A stretch of DNA of 64,000 bases from Chryseobacterium lactis (GCF_003815875.1 NZ_CP033924.1:2480001-2544000), one strand, 5' to 3'; shown: positions 27,672 to 37,463, counted from the stretch's first letter. Numbers and translations are program-made. The notes: generated from the letters alone by a model not told the origin.

Positions 27672-28430
27672 ATGAATTTTTATATTGTTTCATTGTTGGA
27701 TGCGATGGCTGAGCAAAACCTCTCAATATTTTGCGATCTTAATTTTGTGAAATCTGCAGGTCTTTTTTCTGATCTGCATGAAATTTCAAAACGTTTCAAG
27801 ATTATTACTGATTTTTATTTTTCTTTCTTAAAAAAGCTTGACTATCTACCACCGAAAGCAGTGATATCTGATCATTTTGGTTACTATGATTTTACTGATG
27901 TCAATGGATATAATAGGACCGTAAATGAAGTTTTTCGTAACCTAAATCATAAAAGCATTGTTTTTAGAGATGTACTGCCTGTTCAAGTGCGTTATACCGA
28001 TAAAGATAATATGCATTTGGTTGTAGGTTTATGCCGTATAGAAAATATAAAGAAAAGCTTTCTGCATATAGTTGATCTCTGCCTACCTAAAGATGAAATT
28101 AAAAATATCCCATCAGAGGTAACCTATGTAAAGGAAATACTGGATGAATATGTTCATCATGAAAAACAAACCCTGCGTGCATTCATAGAGGCAAAGGGGT
28201 TTAATTATAATCTCTTTCAACGACACTGCAAAATATGTTTTGGGGATTCCTTTTACAGTTTTTGGTTAAAGGCAAAGATGATTGAGGCGGTTGAAGATAT
28301 CGTCTTTACGACGATGAGTTTAAAACAGGTGGCATTTAAAAATAAATTTCTTGACTACCAAAATATGTATAAGGCTTTTATACGTCATGGTGTTGGTCTG
28401 ACAACAATTCCTCGATTAGCTAATTTATAA
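27672..28430 (+). CDS. AraC-like transcriptional regulator
   Basis: 252 residues. The C-terminal 100 residues (TLRAFIEAKGFNYNLFQRHCKICFG...SFYSFWLKAKM...MSLKQVAFKNKFLDYQNMYKAFIRHGV, abbreviated) follow the double helix-turn-helix plan of AraC/XylS proteins, in degenerate form. The N-terminal part is not recognised as a sensor. It lies 124 bases upstream of the MauE-like gene, and two direct repeats in that gap are its most likely binding site. Confidence 0.7.
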   Translation: MNFYIVSLLDAMAEQNLSIFCDLNFVKSAGLFSDLHEISKRFKIITDFYFSFLKKLDYLPPKAVISDHFGYYDFTDVNGYNRTVNEVFRNLNHKSIVFRDVLPVQVRYTDKDNMHLVVGLCRIENIKKSFLHIVDLCLPKDEIKNIPSEVTYVKEILDEYVHHEKQTLRAFIEAKGFNYNLFQRHCKICFGDSFYSFWLKAKMIEAVEDIVFTTMSLKQVAFKNKFLDYQNMYKAFIRHGVGLTTIPRLANL

Positions 28431-28463
28431 CACTCTAAGTTACTATTGTACATACTTTTGTTG

Positions 28464-28496
28464 CATATTGGTATAAGATTATTACATATTGGTATA
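28464..28496 (+). promoter_or_regulatory. Two direct repeats spaced by two helical turns
   Basis: CATATTGGTATA occurs at 28464-28475 and again at 28485-28496, start to start 21 bp, between the AraC-like gene and the MauE-like gene. Tandem sites of this spacing are typical for AraC-family proteins. Binding by the neighbouring regulator is inferred. Confidence 0.6.
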
Positions 28497-28554
28497 TAAA
28501 TGTTAATATTGTCAATATTTAATTTTACTACAATTGCGAAATTTGTCATAATCA

Positions 28555-30045
28555 ATGCCAGTGATTATGATAGGATTCATTAAAAGATATTTTGTAAAGG
28601 CGGTAAGTTTTCTTCTTGCGTTGCTATTTATATATGCAGCTGCCAGCAAATTATTTGACTTTGAAGCATTTCAGGTTCAATTAGCCCAGTCACCGCTACT
28701 GAGTGCATATGCTGGTATTATTTCTTACGGAATTTTGATCATTGAATTTGCAGTGGCGTTCATGTTACTTATTCCAAATAGTAATAGGTTGGGATTATAT
28801 GCATCTATCGGGCTTATGTCCGCATTCACATTATATATTTATCTTATATTAAATTATAGCGATTTTGTCCCATGTTCATGTGGGGGTATTCTGGAAAAGC
28901 TGGGATGGACAGAACATCTTATTTTTAATATCTGGTTTTTAGTGTTAGCAATTATTGGGTTGTATACTCTAGTGAAAAAGACTGGAAAATCTGGACTGAA
29001 AGGACTTGGTTATGCAGGGCTTATTATTGTTGCAAGCTGTCTGGTTGTTATTGGACTTTTTCGAAGCTCAGAACATATCATTAAAAGTGAAAATAGTTTT
29101 ATAAGAAGATTTTTACAACATCCAATACTTATAGAAAAAACAAGAGACTTAAAAGTGAACTCCTATTATCTGGCTGGAATTCATAATGGAGTCCTATATC
29201 TAGGGAATATAAGTGCGCCATTAATTATTACAACAATCGACACTTCCTTAAATAGGTCTACGCGGAAGCGTACTTCTATTGATAAAAAAGATTACAATTT
29301 CAGAAATATAAAACTCCAGATCCAAGGGCCATATTATTATTTGTATGACGGTACAGTTCCTATTATTTATCGGGGGCATCTTAATGATTCAATAGCAAGG
29401 ACGTTAAGTTATCAGGATGCTTTTTTTAATCAGTTGGTCGTAATTGATTCTACAAGGTTTGCCATACGAACACAGCGAGGTTCGGATCATCGTTATACAT
29501 TAGCTACACTTGATGTTAAGGGTGATTCAAAGGTGAAATTAAAACCAGATATACTTCAAGGACAGATTGATGGTGTTTTTGATGTAGACGGTTCACTAAT
29601 TTCCAACAGCAATGCGACTAAATTAGTATATACATATGTTTATCGAAATCAGTTTATCGTGATGGATAGCACAATGAAAATTGAAAATAGACTTCACACT
29701 ATCGATACGACAACACGTGCAAAAATTACCATAAGCAAACTATCGGATGGGACAAAAAAAATGGGCGCTCCTCCATTTAGTGTAAACAAAAGATCTGTTA
29801 TTGCAGGTGATTTACTATTTAATGAATCGAACCTGATGGGTAAATATGAGCCATCCGAGTCTTGGAAAACGTCAGCTATAATAGATGTTTATCGTTTGGA
29901 CCGACAGAAATATATGGGCAGCTTTTATATAGATCATAAAAAAGGTGAAGCCTTATCTTCCTGGTTGGTAAACGGGAATTATCTGTATGCCATTGTTGGC
30001 AATGAGTTGCGCCGTTATAAAATCAGGGGGGAAGCTTTTAAGTAG
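28555..30045 (+). CDS. MauE/DoxX-like redox membrane protein with large C-terminal domain
   Basis: 496 residues. The first 180 form four or five membrane helices of the MauE-like family (FIYAAASKLFDFEAF near 25-40), with a Cys107-x-Cys109 pair (VPCSCGG). MauE in methylamine utilisation is needed for disulfide maturation of a partner subunit. The remaining 310 residues are beta-rich, with repeated short strands, perhaps a beta-propeller; this is a tentative reading. It precedes a cysteine-containing peptide gene, as does the shorter MauE-like protein at the far right of the window. A second in-frame ATG at 28567 is an equally good start. Confidence 0.8.
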   Translation: MPVIMIGFIKRYFVKAVSFLLALLFIYAAASKLFDFEAFQVQLAQSPLLSAYAGIISYGILIIEFAVAFMLLIPNSNRLGLYASIGLMSAFTLYIYLILNYSDFVPCSCGGILEKLGWTEHLIFNIWFLVLAIIGLYTLVKKTGKSGLKGLGYAGLIIVASCLVVIGLFRSSEHIIKSENSFIRRFLQHPILIEKTRDLKVNSYYLAGIHNGVLYLGNISAPLIITTIDTSLNRSTRKRTSIDKKDYNFRNIKLQIQGPYYYLYDGTVPIIYRGHLNDSIARTLSYQDAFFNQLVVIDSTRFAIRTQRGSDHRYTLATLDVKGDSKVKLKPDILQGQIDGVFDVDGSLISNSNATKLVYTYVYRNQFIVMDSTMKIENRLHTIDTTTRAKITISKLSDGTKKMGAPPFSVNKRSVIAGDLLFNESNLMGKYEPSESWKTSAIIDVYRLDRQKYMGSFYIDHKKGEALSSWLVNGNYLYAIVGNELRRYKIRGEAFK

Positions 30046-30098
30046 AATTATTTGTGAAATCGGCAGTTCTGGGAGCCGTCGGTGGATAGGGATAAAAA

Positions 30099-30133
30099 AG
30101 GGAATTAGCCGAAAACCCTGTAATAGAGTAGGC
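30099..30133 (+). promoter_or_regulatory. Conserved 35-nt RNA-like motif in the DUF6520 leader, copy 1
   Basis: Between the MauE-like and DUF6520 genes. AGGG (30099-30102) pairs with CCCT (30116-30119); the loop carries AGCCGAAAA and the 3' side GAGTAGGC. GCC of the loop could pair with the final GGC as a pseudoknot. The same motif, also 35 nt, precedes the other DUF6520 gene. Confidence 0.6.
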
Positions 30134-30157
30134 GATAACCAATTAAATTATGATAGC

Positions 30158-30415
30158 ATGAAAAAGTTACTTATTCCTGTTCTTACTGTAGCAGTAGGCA
30201 TAGGAGCTGCTTTTGCTGGCAATCAGGTGAGTAAATCATCTAAAATCATTCCTACTTACCGTATTGAAGGTACACAATGTGTGGAGGTAAATCAGGACTG
30301 TGATAACGGAGGTGATTTCCTTTGTACTCTTGATGGAGCAAGTTCCGTGCAGTTGTATCAATTTAAATTGAACGAAACAACATGTTCTACTGAAATGCAC
30401 AGAAGTCAGCCGTAA
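30158..30415 (+). CDS. DUF6520-family small secreted peptide, four cysteines
   Basis: 85 residues from ATG 30158. A signal peptide (MKKLLIPVLTVAVGIGAAFA) is followed by about 65 residues with Cys at four places (TQC, QDC, FLC, TTC), the DUF6520 pattern. Such peptides are encoded beside MauE-like genes in Sphingobacteriaceae. Function is unknown; export and disulfide formation in the envelope are inferred from signal, cysteines and neighbour. A longer in-frame reading from 29987 is within the MauE-like gene and rejected. Confidence 0.8.
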   Translation: MKKLLIPVLTVAVGIGAAFAGNQVSKSSKIIPTYRIEGTQCVEVNQDCDNGGDFLCTLDGASSVQLYQFKLNETTCSTEMHRSQP

Positions 30416-30421
30416 AAAAAG

Positions 30422-30448
30422 AAAGGATGCCTAATCGGCATCCTTTTT
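30422..30448. terminator. Bidirectional terminator
   Basis: Ten-bp stem AAAGGATGCC (30422-30431) with GGCATCCTTT (30437-30446), 5-base loop, T on the plus side and A-rich flank giving T on the minus side. It serves both the DUF6520 gene and the convergent peptidase gene, whose stop lies in it. Confidence 0.88.
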
Positions 30449-32932
30449 CATTTGATTGATCCACTCTATATCTTTTTCATTTTTCAGATAGTAATCCCAC
30501 CACTGGATTATCCTTTCAGTAAGATCTTTTTCAGCAGGTGTTCCGTTGAAAAAAGCATGGCTTTGATCAGGGTAAAATAGAGCGATCACATCTTTTTTAT
30601 AACGTTTTAAGCCGATAAAAAATTCCATTACCTGATCCCATTGAATGTTTTCATCTTTTTTGCCCGCCCATAGGAGGATCGGGGCAGAAACATTTTGTAC
30701 ATTCAATATTGGACTATTTTTAAGATATAAAGATTTATCTTCAGCAACCGATTTACCTAATGCATATTGTTCGCTTTCAAACTGCCAATAAAAGGGGCTT
30801 ATAAAGTTGTTATTGTAGGAATAGTATGAGCGAATTATATCACTGTTTCCTGCACCTGAAACGTATGCTGTAAATCGGTTAGAGTGAGTGGCGATAAAAT
30901 TTGTTTCATATCCACCATGTGAATGACCTCCAAGTCCAATTTTTTCGGAATCAATATTCGGATTTAGTAAAACACGATCCAATCCCCGGTTAACGCACTC
31001 CAATGCTGATAACCCAGTACCAGAATCATCATATAAAATATCCGGTAGAAAGACAAAGTATCCTCTTTCAATTAATGTCCTAATCTGGAAGCCTACCGGA
31101 AAGTCATTGTTCGGAGAAAGATATTCATTTGATTCCTGCCTTTGGCGTTGATAAATATGAACGACCATCGGGTATTTTTGCTTTGGATTAAAATCAATAG
31201 GATAATATAATATGCCATTGAGTTTCTGCCCAACTGCATCAAATGTTAGTATTTCTTGTTTAATTTTTGCGGCTTTTTTATCTGTATTATTATTCTCAAA
31301 AAATGTTTCTCCCTTTTTTTCCATAGTATAGTGCTGCAAAAAAGGCGGCAGATTGAAATTTTCTTCTAATGTGTATAAGTCTTTAAATTTTTGATCGAAT
31401 ATGATGTGATTAATTCTATTCCCAGTCGGCGGAACTACTATTCGAAGTTTTCCGTTTTCACTAAGAAAATAAGTAGTTATATTGCTTTGTAGGTTATACC
31501 CTTCTATTAAAAATGGGCCATCAACTGATGTGCTCAATATCCTGTTATCATTTTTATATATATTACTTTTTATCCTGGTAATTTGTCCCTGAGCAATTTT
31601 TGTTTGCATAAGGTGTTTTGTTTTGAGGTTATAAATCCATAAACCATCCGAACTTTCAAAATAGATATTGTCACTTTTGCCAGAGAAGACCGGAAGTTCA
31701 AGACCTTCCTTTTCGATCACCGATTCTAATTTTCCGGATACATCAAAAAGTGTCCATTTAAGGCCGTCCGTACTTGCAAGAAATTTTTTTCCATCTGGCG
31801 ACGATACAATTTGCTCATATATTGTTTTATACACTTTTCTCCTGTTTAATCTGCTCATTGCTTTAAAACTTCCAATAGTGATCAATGAATCTGTTATTCT
31901 ATCATAAATAGCGGCATCATTTAGATCCTCTGGGCTAAGATTCGATGTCAGGTAATTGAAGTCCTTCCTAGGAATGTAACATAGGAAGTACCTTTTACTG
32001 TTTAGAGATTTAATGTCGAGATCGTGAGGCAGTTTTAATTCTTTGGCAGAGATTTCATCAGGATTGTAGAACCAGAACTTTCTAAGTACGGGCTTAAAGT
32101 AGAATTTGTCCAGTCCTAAAAAGGCATCATTACCATACCAAATATCAACAACTTTCGAGGGACTTTCCCTAGATCTTACGCTTGCATTAATTAAAAATGC
32201 TTTTCCTTTCTGAATCTCAGTGAATGAAATTTCGGCCAATTTTGGTATTTCGACTTTTAAATTATTCTCTGCTTTGTTCACAATTGTAAGCTGATCACTA
32301 TCGTGGTCCTGCACCAATTCTGTAATAAATAGTTTGTTGCCCGAAATACTGGCTTCAATTTTCCGTACAGGATTAACAGTACGGTAGATACAATGAATAT
32401 TTTTGGCAGCTAGATCCCATATTTCAAAGATATTTTCATTTTTTCGTACAATAAATAATTTGTTCTCTCTGCTGATACCAAATCCCTGTACATTATTTAA
32501 TTGGCCGATTTTTTCACGAGCTTCATAAATAGCTATTTCTTTATTGTTTGTTAAAAGCGCATAACGGTTTGATTTAGCTAATATGTAAATGTTGCTAATA
32601 TTAGCATACTGAACTTTATCACCGTTATTAAGGTTATAAATTTCAACTTTATCCCTGCTTTTTCCAATAATGAGGTGTTCATTTATGAAGTTTGCAGTTC
32701 CCGATATTTTGTGGATTTTTTTGCCGTTTGCCGTTTCTGCAATATAGGTGGTATCTGCACCATTACCGGAAAATTTGTTTATAGCTATCCATTTTCCTTT
32801 CGGTGAAAGTGTCGGTGTACCTCCAAATTTTGTAAAATTAACTTTCCATGCAGGTAAAGTGTCAAGTTTGTTTTGTCCGCAAACCCAAATGCAACCTACT
32901 AAAAGTAATAGTATTTTTATTAAATTCCACAT
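30431..32932 (-). CDS. Secreted S9-family (prolyl oligopeptidase) peptidase
   Basis: 833 residues. A signal peptide (about 1-19, WVCGQ) leads to a long beta-propeller-like region (to about 570), then an alpha/beta-hydrolase domain with the nucleophile motif GGHSHGG (Ser near 669), a GKKDENIQW acid-residue loop and a DQSHAFF histidine, the S9 triad. It should cleave peptides in the periplasm or outside. Its start overlaps the SusD stop (TAATG), so it is the last gene of the sigma-FecR-SusC-SusD operon and may process what that transporter imports. Confidence 0.87.
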   Translation of the reverse strand: MWNLIKILLLLVGCIWVCGQNKLDTLPAWKVNFTKFGGTPTLSPKGKWIAINKFSGNGADTTYIAETANGKKIHKISGTANFINEHLIIGKSRDKVEIYNLNNGDKVQYANISNIYILAKSNRYALLTNNKEIAIYEAREKIGQLNNVQGFGISRENKLFIVRKNENIFEIWDLAAKNIHCIYRTVNPVRKIEASISGNKLFITELVQDHDSDQLTIVNKAENNLKVEIPKLAEISFTEIQKGKAFLINASVRSRESPSKVVDIWYGNDAFLGLDKFYFKPVLRKFWFYNPDEISAKELKLPHDLDIKSLNSKRYFLCYIPRKDFNYLTSNLSPEDLNDAAIYDRITDSLITIGSFKAMSRLNRRKVYKTIYEQIVSSPDGKKFLASTDGLKWTLFDVSGKLESVIEKEGLELPVFSGKSDNIYFESSDGLWIYNLKTKHLMQTKIAQGQITRIKSNIYKNDNRILSTSVDGPFLIEGYNLQSNITTYFLSENGKLRIVVPPTGNRINHIIFDQKFKDLYTLEENFNLPPFLQHYTMEKKGETFFENNNTDKKAAKIKQEILTFDAVGQKLNGILYYPIDFNPKQKYPMVVHIYQRQRQESNEYLSPNNDFPVGFQIRTLIERGYFVFLPDILYDDSGTGLSALECVNRGLDRVLLNPNIDSEKIGLGGHSHGGYETNFIATHSNRFTAYVSGAGNSDIIRSYYSYNNNFISPFYWQFESEQYALGKSVAEDKSLYLKNSPILNVQNVSAPILLWAGKKDENIQWDQVMEFFIGLKRYKKDVIALFYPDQSHAFFNGTPAEKDLTERIIQWWDYYLKNEKDIEWINQMKKDAD

Positions 32933-34293
32933 TAATATCCCGTATTTTGAGGTTTGAGATTAGCATTTAGAAGAATTTCCTTTTGAGGAACGGGCCATAA
33001 TTGGTGGAAATCTTTCCAATTGGGCTTGTTGGTCTGCAGTGTATTTAATTTTCCTGCTCTTTTTAAATCTAAGAATCTATGCCCCATTTCTACAAAAAAC
33101 TCTCTGTTATCTTCCAGCAGGATCTCCTGAATAAGTAGATCTTTGCTTATCGGCAAGTTGAGAGGAGCGAGTTGTGCTCTCAATCTGGTAGCATTGACAT
33201 ATGGTAATGCCTCATTAATCTTATTCTGCTCAGTAAGTGTTTCGGCCAGTAATAGGTAAGCTTCTTCAAGCCTAAATACAATTGAATATTCATTAGTATT
33301 TGTATTATTTCGGTTTTTATACTTTTCTACACGATAGTATGATACCCCGCCAAAATCTACTCGTCCTATCCAATTTTGTTTGCGGAGGTCGTTATCTTGA
33401 AAAGTATTGATCAGCGATTCTGAGAGTGCATAAGAGTAGGGCAGGGAGTTCGTAAAGTAGAATGAAGTTGCCTGGCGCAGTGAAGTATTGTTGTTAGGTT
33501 TGAGCTGCCACAATACTTCTTTTGCAGATTTTGTAAAAACCTTAGTTATGTCAGATTCTATCTGATATATGGGGTTTTGAGTGATTTCCTTTAGTAGAAT
33601 TTCGGCTTTATTCCAGTTCTGCTCTGCCATATAAACTTTAGCCAGAAGTAATTTTGCCACAGATCTGTTCGGATATATTCTTTCCGGATCTTTATAGTCA
33701 TTTTGAAGCAGGGAAGATACTTCCAAAAGATCATGTTCCAAATTTGTCAGCACGGTGATTGAGGGTGTTTTTGCAATGACATTATTGACTTTGTAATCTG
33801 TTGATTCAGGATATGGAATATCTCCATAAAGTTGGTTTAAATAGAAGAACATAATACTTCTTGTTAATAGAGCCTGCCCACGGAACCAGTTTTTGTCACT
33901 GGTTGTGATTCCGTGGGAACCAGAAATTCCCTCTAAAATCGCATTCGCAGTATATATGTGCTTGTATGCTGTGGCCCATGTATTTAACATGACGCTGTTT
34001 GTATCCGTATGCAGATTTAAAAATATGTCTCTGCTGTCGGATGCTATTGTTGTATAATCACGTAGTTCATCGGTATAAGAGCTTAGATAAGTCTCAAGAT
34101 CGCCCCCTGCAATCGGTGAGCTTTTCATCAGATCAGCATAGTGTGCCGCCAGAGCTGCATTAGCTGTCTGAACATCCTCAAAAACTTTACTTTGGTCAAT
34201 TTGATTGTCAGGGGTTTTAACATCTAGCAATCTGTCGCAGGATGCGGCTGTTATAACAACTATCATCAGTATGATAAAATTTATCTTTTTCAT
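32932..34293 (-). CDS. SusD/RagB-family outer-membrane lipoprotein, module 1
   Basis: 453 residues. The N-terminal lipobox (TAASC, Cys19) and the pattern RLLDVKTPDNQI...VFEDVQTANAAL, with repeated helical pairs, are SusD/RagB. Such proteins form the lid over the SusC channel and bind the imported ligand. Ligand unknown; the linked peptidase suggests a peptide rather than a glycan. Eleven bases after SusC. Confidence 0.9.
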   Translation of the reverse strand: MKKINFIILMIVVITAASCDRLLDVKTPDNQIDQSKVFEDVQTANAALAAHYADLMKSSPIAGGDLETYLSSYTDELRDYTTIASDSRDIFLNLHTDTNSVMLNTWATAYKHIYTANAILEGISGSHGITTSDKNWFRGQALLTRSIMFFYLNQLYGDIPYPESTDYKVNNVIAKTPSITVLTNLEHDLLEVSSLLQNDYKDPERIYPNRSVAKLLLAKVYMAEQNWNKAEILLKEITQNPIYQIESDITKVFTKSAKEVLWQLKPNNNTSLRQATSFYFTNSLPYSYALSESLINTFQDNDLRKQNWIGRVDFGGVSYYRVEKYKNRNNTNTNEYSIVFRLEEAYLLLAETLTEQNKINEALPYVNATRLRAQLAPLNLPISKDLLIQEILLEDNREFFVEMGHRFLDLKRAGKLNTLQTNKPNWKDFHQLWPVPQKEILLNANLKPQNTGY

Positions 34294-34303
34294 TTTCTTT
34301 TTT

Positions 34304-37300
34304 TTAAAGGTTAAATTGAATTCCGAAAGAGTATGTTCGGAGAGGAGGTAGAAAACCGGAAGTTAGGGCTTCGGGATCAACTCCGAAAAATTTTGTCCAA
34401 GTCCAGAGGTTCTGCCCCTGAAAATAAATTTTTACATCTCTAAAAACACCTTCGGTCAGAGGTAAGGTATACCCTAACTGGATATTTTTTAAACGAATGA
34501 AGGATGCGTCAGAAACTGCAGCTGTGCTTGTTCGGAACAAGTTATGTGTGTTCGTGTTTAAGGTGCTGTATGGCATGTAGTAACCGGAGGGGTTTTCGGG
34601 TGACCAAACATCAAGTACCTGTGTAGGCTGATTGCTCATCGTACCCGGCAGCGACATAATGGAGTTATAATTCCAGCCTTTCTTCTTGACAAATTGAAAG
34701 AGAACGGATAAATCCCAGTTCTTATAATGGAAGCTGTTACTCCATCCTCCAAAAAATTTGACACCGATATCAGCTACAACCTGTCTGTCTTCGGGACTGG
34801 TAATTTTACCGTCACCGTTAAAATCTTTAAATTTATATTGACCTGTCGATGGATCGATTCCCTCAAACTGATATAGTTTTACTATATTGGTTGGCTGGCC
34901 GATTACATATTGGTTAGCGTAAGATGAACCTGCAAGTCCTGGGAATGATAGGAGCTTGTTGCGCGGGAAACTTATGTTAAAACTTGACTCCCACTGCAGG
35001 TCTTTCTTTGACAATGGCCGGCCTGTAATTTCTATTTCCAGTCCTTTATTTTCAATTGTTGCATTAAGATTTGCCATAACACTGGAAAAGCCTGTCACTG
35101 CTGAAAGCTGATATCCCACCAACTGACTTGAAGATCTGTTACGATATAATGAAGTACTTAGATTTAAACGATTTTTAAAAAAGCCTAACTCAACTGCTGT
35201 TTCCAATTTTTTGGTTATCTCCCAGCTGTAATCTGGATTGTAAAGACGTGAAGGAGAGAGACCAGTAATGTTGTTGTAGATCAAGGATGATGAAACAATA
35301 TAATTATTAAGGAATTGGAAATCACCAATATTATCGCTCCCTGCTGATCCGTAACTTGCTCGGAGTTTACCAGTACTAAGCCAGCTCAGATTTTTAAGTA
35401 GGTTTTCTCTTGAAAAATTCCAGGCTGCTCCTATAGCCCCAAAATTAGCAAATCTGTTATTGGGACCGAATCGGCTGCTACCGTCTCTTCTCCCTGTTAA
35501 GTTAAGTATGTATTTATTTTTAAATTGATAATTTAGCCGACCATAAATTGCAGCATATTTATATTCGATGTTGGAATTTTCCAGCATCATTACTGTTTTT
35601 GCAGCGGCAATATTACTGATGAACTGATTGCTTTCGAAACCGAATCCCAGTTCTTCTTCTGTATCTCTTATAATATTCTGAAAAGTTCCCCCAACAAGGA
35701 GCTGTAGGTTATGGTTACCCCAGCCTTTTGTCCAGTTCACCTGCGGTTCTACGATAAATGAAAAAATATCCTGTTTTTTCTGCCTTGCCTGTGAATTGGC
35801 ACTTGAAAGTCCGCTGGCTATGTTTGGATTGTAGATTGTATTTGGTTGCAGAGCCAATTCATCGATGATTGTATAATTAAGTCCTGCGTTAATCTTGATT
35901 TTAAAATCTTTAAAGAGCTTGTATTCGGAGTTTAAGTTAGTCTGGAAAAGTTTTGTATCATTGTTATATGACGCGTTATAGGCCGCCAGTGGATTTGTAA
36001 ATGTATTATTTGCCCAATTCAGACTTCCATCGGCGTTGTAAAGTTGAGGGGAAATGGGAGACAGTGTAAAAGCTTTAGCAGTCAGATCGCTATATATAAC
36101 GTTATTTTTTTGTTGTGTGAACAGATTTGAAACATTGATCTGAAAACGGTTATCTTCTGAGCGATGTGACAAATTTGAGCTAAAATTATTGGAAGTATAT
36201 TTAAAATCCTGCCCATAGACGGTGGTCTGTTCGTTGTGACCTAAACTTAGTAAAAAGCTTGTTGTTTTGCTTCCTCCATTTGCTGACAACTGGGTGTTGC
36301 TCGTAGTCGCTTTTTTACCTATTAAGACTTTTTGCCAATCAATTCCATTCTGCTGATCCCACACACCATTTACATCATAGGCATTTGATGGGTAAGTGGC
36401 AATGCCATCATTTTTATAGGCTGTACGGCGCATGTTTAGGTATTCATCTTTATTGAGCAGGGTGAGATTGGATATAGCTTCGCTTATTCCATAATTGGTA
36501 GAAAAATTCAGGCGTACTTTGCCGGATTTACCTTTTTTTGTAGTTATCAATATAACACCATTTGCTCCTCTTGAACCATAGATTGCGGTGGCATCGGCAT
36601 CTTTTAGTACTTCGATGCTTTCGATATCATTTGGATTGATTGTATTTAATGGGTTGATATTACCACCGGGTATTATTGTCGATGAGATCTGCGATTTCTG
36701 GGGACTTATTTCAGTAAAGGGAACGCCATCCACAACATAGAGAGGGACGTTACCGTTTTGTTCTGTAAAAGATCCTGTTCTTAAACTGTTTTGTCCTCTG
36801 ATCTGAATCTCAAATCCTGCGCCTGGTACACCACTATTCTGAATAATGTTAACCCCTGTCATGCGCCCCTGAACAGTTGATAGCACATTGGTCACAGGCT
36901 GGTTTTCGATGTCCCTAGCTGAAACTTTCGTAATGCTTCCAGTTTTATCTTTGTCACTGACTTTGTAATATCCGGCATTTAGCGTTATTTCATCAATGAT
37001 GTGGATATCAGATGATTCGCTTATGGTATCCTTTGTCGCTAATGATAGTGAAGACCATTCCGAATTAGCAGCTTTCGATCTGTTTTTTTTCGGTCTAATG
37101 ATAACGCTATTATTGTCAATTAAAGTTTCTACTGGAATATCTTTCAGAATTTTATTGAGACAGTCCAGCACCAGTTCATTTTTACATCTGGTTGGTTGTA
37201 CAGTGAAATCTTTAAGATCATCGTTTGAGTAGATCTTATCTTTTACATTTTCTGATATAAATTTACCTACTGCTTCTGATGCAGTTGTTTTTCCAATTTC

Positions 37301-37402
37301 AAAATTTACCCTCTTCGTTGAGAGTTTTTCTTGGGCATACAGCCCTTGGCAGCTTATTGATAAGATGAGGATCAATAGTACTGCTCTGCAAAGTTTTTTC
37401 AT
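34304..37402 (-). CDS. SusC/RagA-family TonB-dependent transporter, module 1
   Basis: 1032 residues. After a signal peptide (to about LYAQ, 24) comes an STN domain (about 30-105), a plug domain (about 145-260: LSTVQGRMTGVNI, DADATAIYGSRGANGVILITTK) and a 22-strand barrel ending in SFGIQFNL with C-terminal Leu after Phe/Asn. There is no CarboxypepD-regulatory domain. The STN domain signals to the FecR anti-sigma factor, which is encoded just upstream with its sigma factor. Confidence 0.93.
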   Translation of the reverse strand: MKKLCRAVLLILILSISCQGLYAQEKLSTKRVNFEIGKTTASEAVGKFISENVKDKIYSNDDLKDFTVQPTRCKNELVLDCLNKILKDIPVETLIDNNSVIIRPKKNRSKAANSEWSSLSLATKDTISESSDIHIIDEITLNAGYYKVSDKDKTGSITKVSARDIENQPVTNVLSTVQGRMTGVNIIQNSGVPGAGFEIQIRGQNSLRTGSFTEQNGNVPLYVVDGVPFTEISPQKSQISSTIIPGGNINPLNTINPNDIESIEVLKDADATAIYGSRGANGVILITTKKGKSGKVRLNFSTNYGISEAISNLTLLNKDEYLNMRRTAYKNDGIATYPSNAYDVNGVWDQQNGIDWQKVLIGKKATTSNTQLSANGGSKTTSFLLSLGHNEQTTVYGQDFKYTSNNFSSNLSHRSEDNRFQINVSNLFTQQKNNVIYSDLTAKAFTLSPISPQLYNADGSLNWANNTFTNPLAAYNASYNNDTKLFQTNLNSEYKLFKDFKIKINAGLNYTIIDELALQPNTIYNPNIASGLSSANSQARQKKQDIFSFIVEPQVNWTKGWGNHNLQLLVGGTFQNIIRDTEEELGFGFESNQFISNIAAAKTVMMLENSNIEYKYAAIYGRLNYQFKNKYILNLTGRRDGSSRFGPNNRFANFGAIGAAWNFSRENLLKNLSWLSTGKLRASYGSAGSDNIGDFQFLNNYIVSSSLIYNNITGLSPSRLYNPDYSWEITKKLETAVELGFFKNRLNLSTSLYRNRSSSQLVGYQLSAVTGFSSVMANLNATIENKGLEIEITGRPLSKKDLQWESSFNISFPRNKLLSFPGLAGSSYANQYVIGQPTNIVKLYQFEGIDPSTGQYKFKDFNGDGKITSPEDRQVVADIGVKFFGGWSNSFHYKNWDLSVLFQFVKKKGWNYNSIMSLPGTMSNQPTQVLDVWSPENPSGYYMPYSTLNTNTHNLFRTSTAAVSDASFIRLKNIQLGYTLPLTEGVFRDVKIYFQGQNLWTWTKFFGVDPEALTSGFLPPLRTYSFGIQFNL

Positions 37403-37463
37403 TATTTTTGCATAGGTATTTATAATTAATAATCGATCGAACAGTTATTGGTTGAATACTTTT

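Noticed and set aside
29987..30157. Longer N-terminal form of the DUF6520 peptide
   Set aside because: The extension overlaps the MauE-like gene and the RNA-like motif; the signal peptide starts at ATG 30158.
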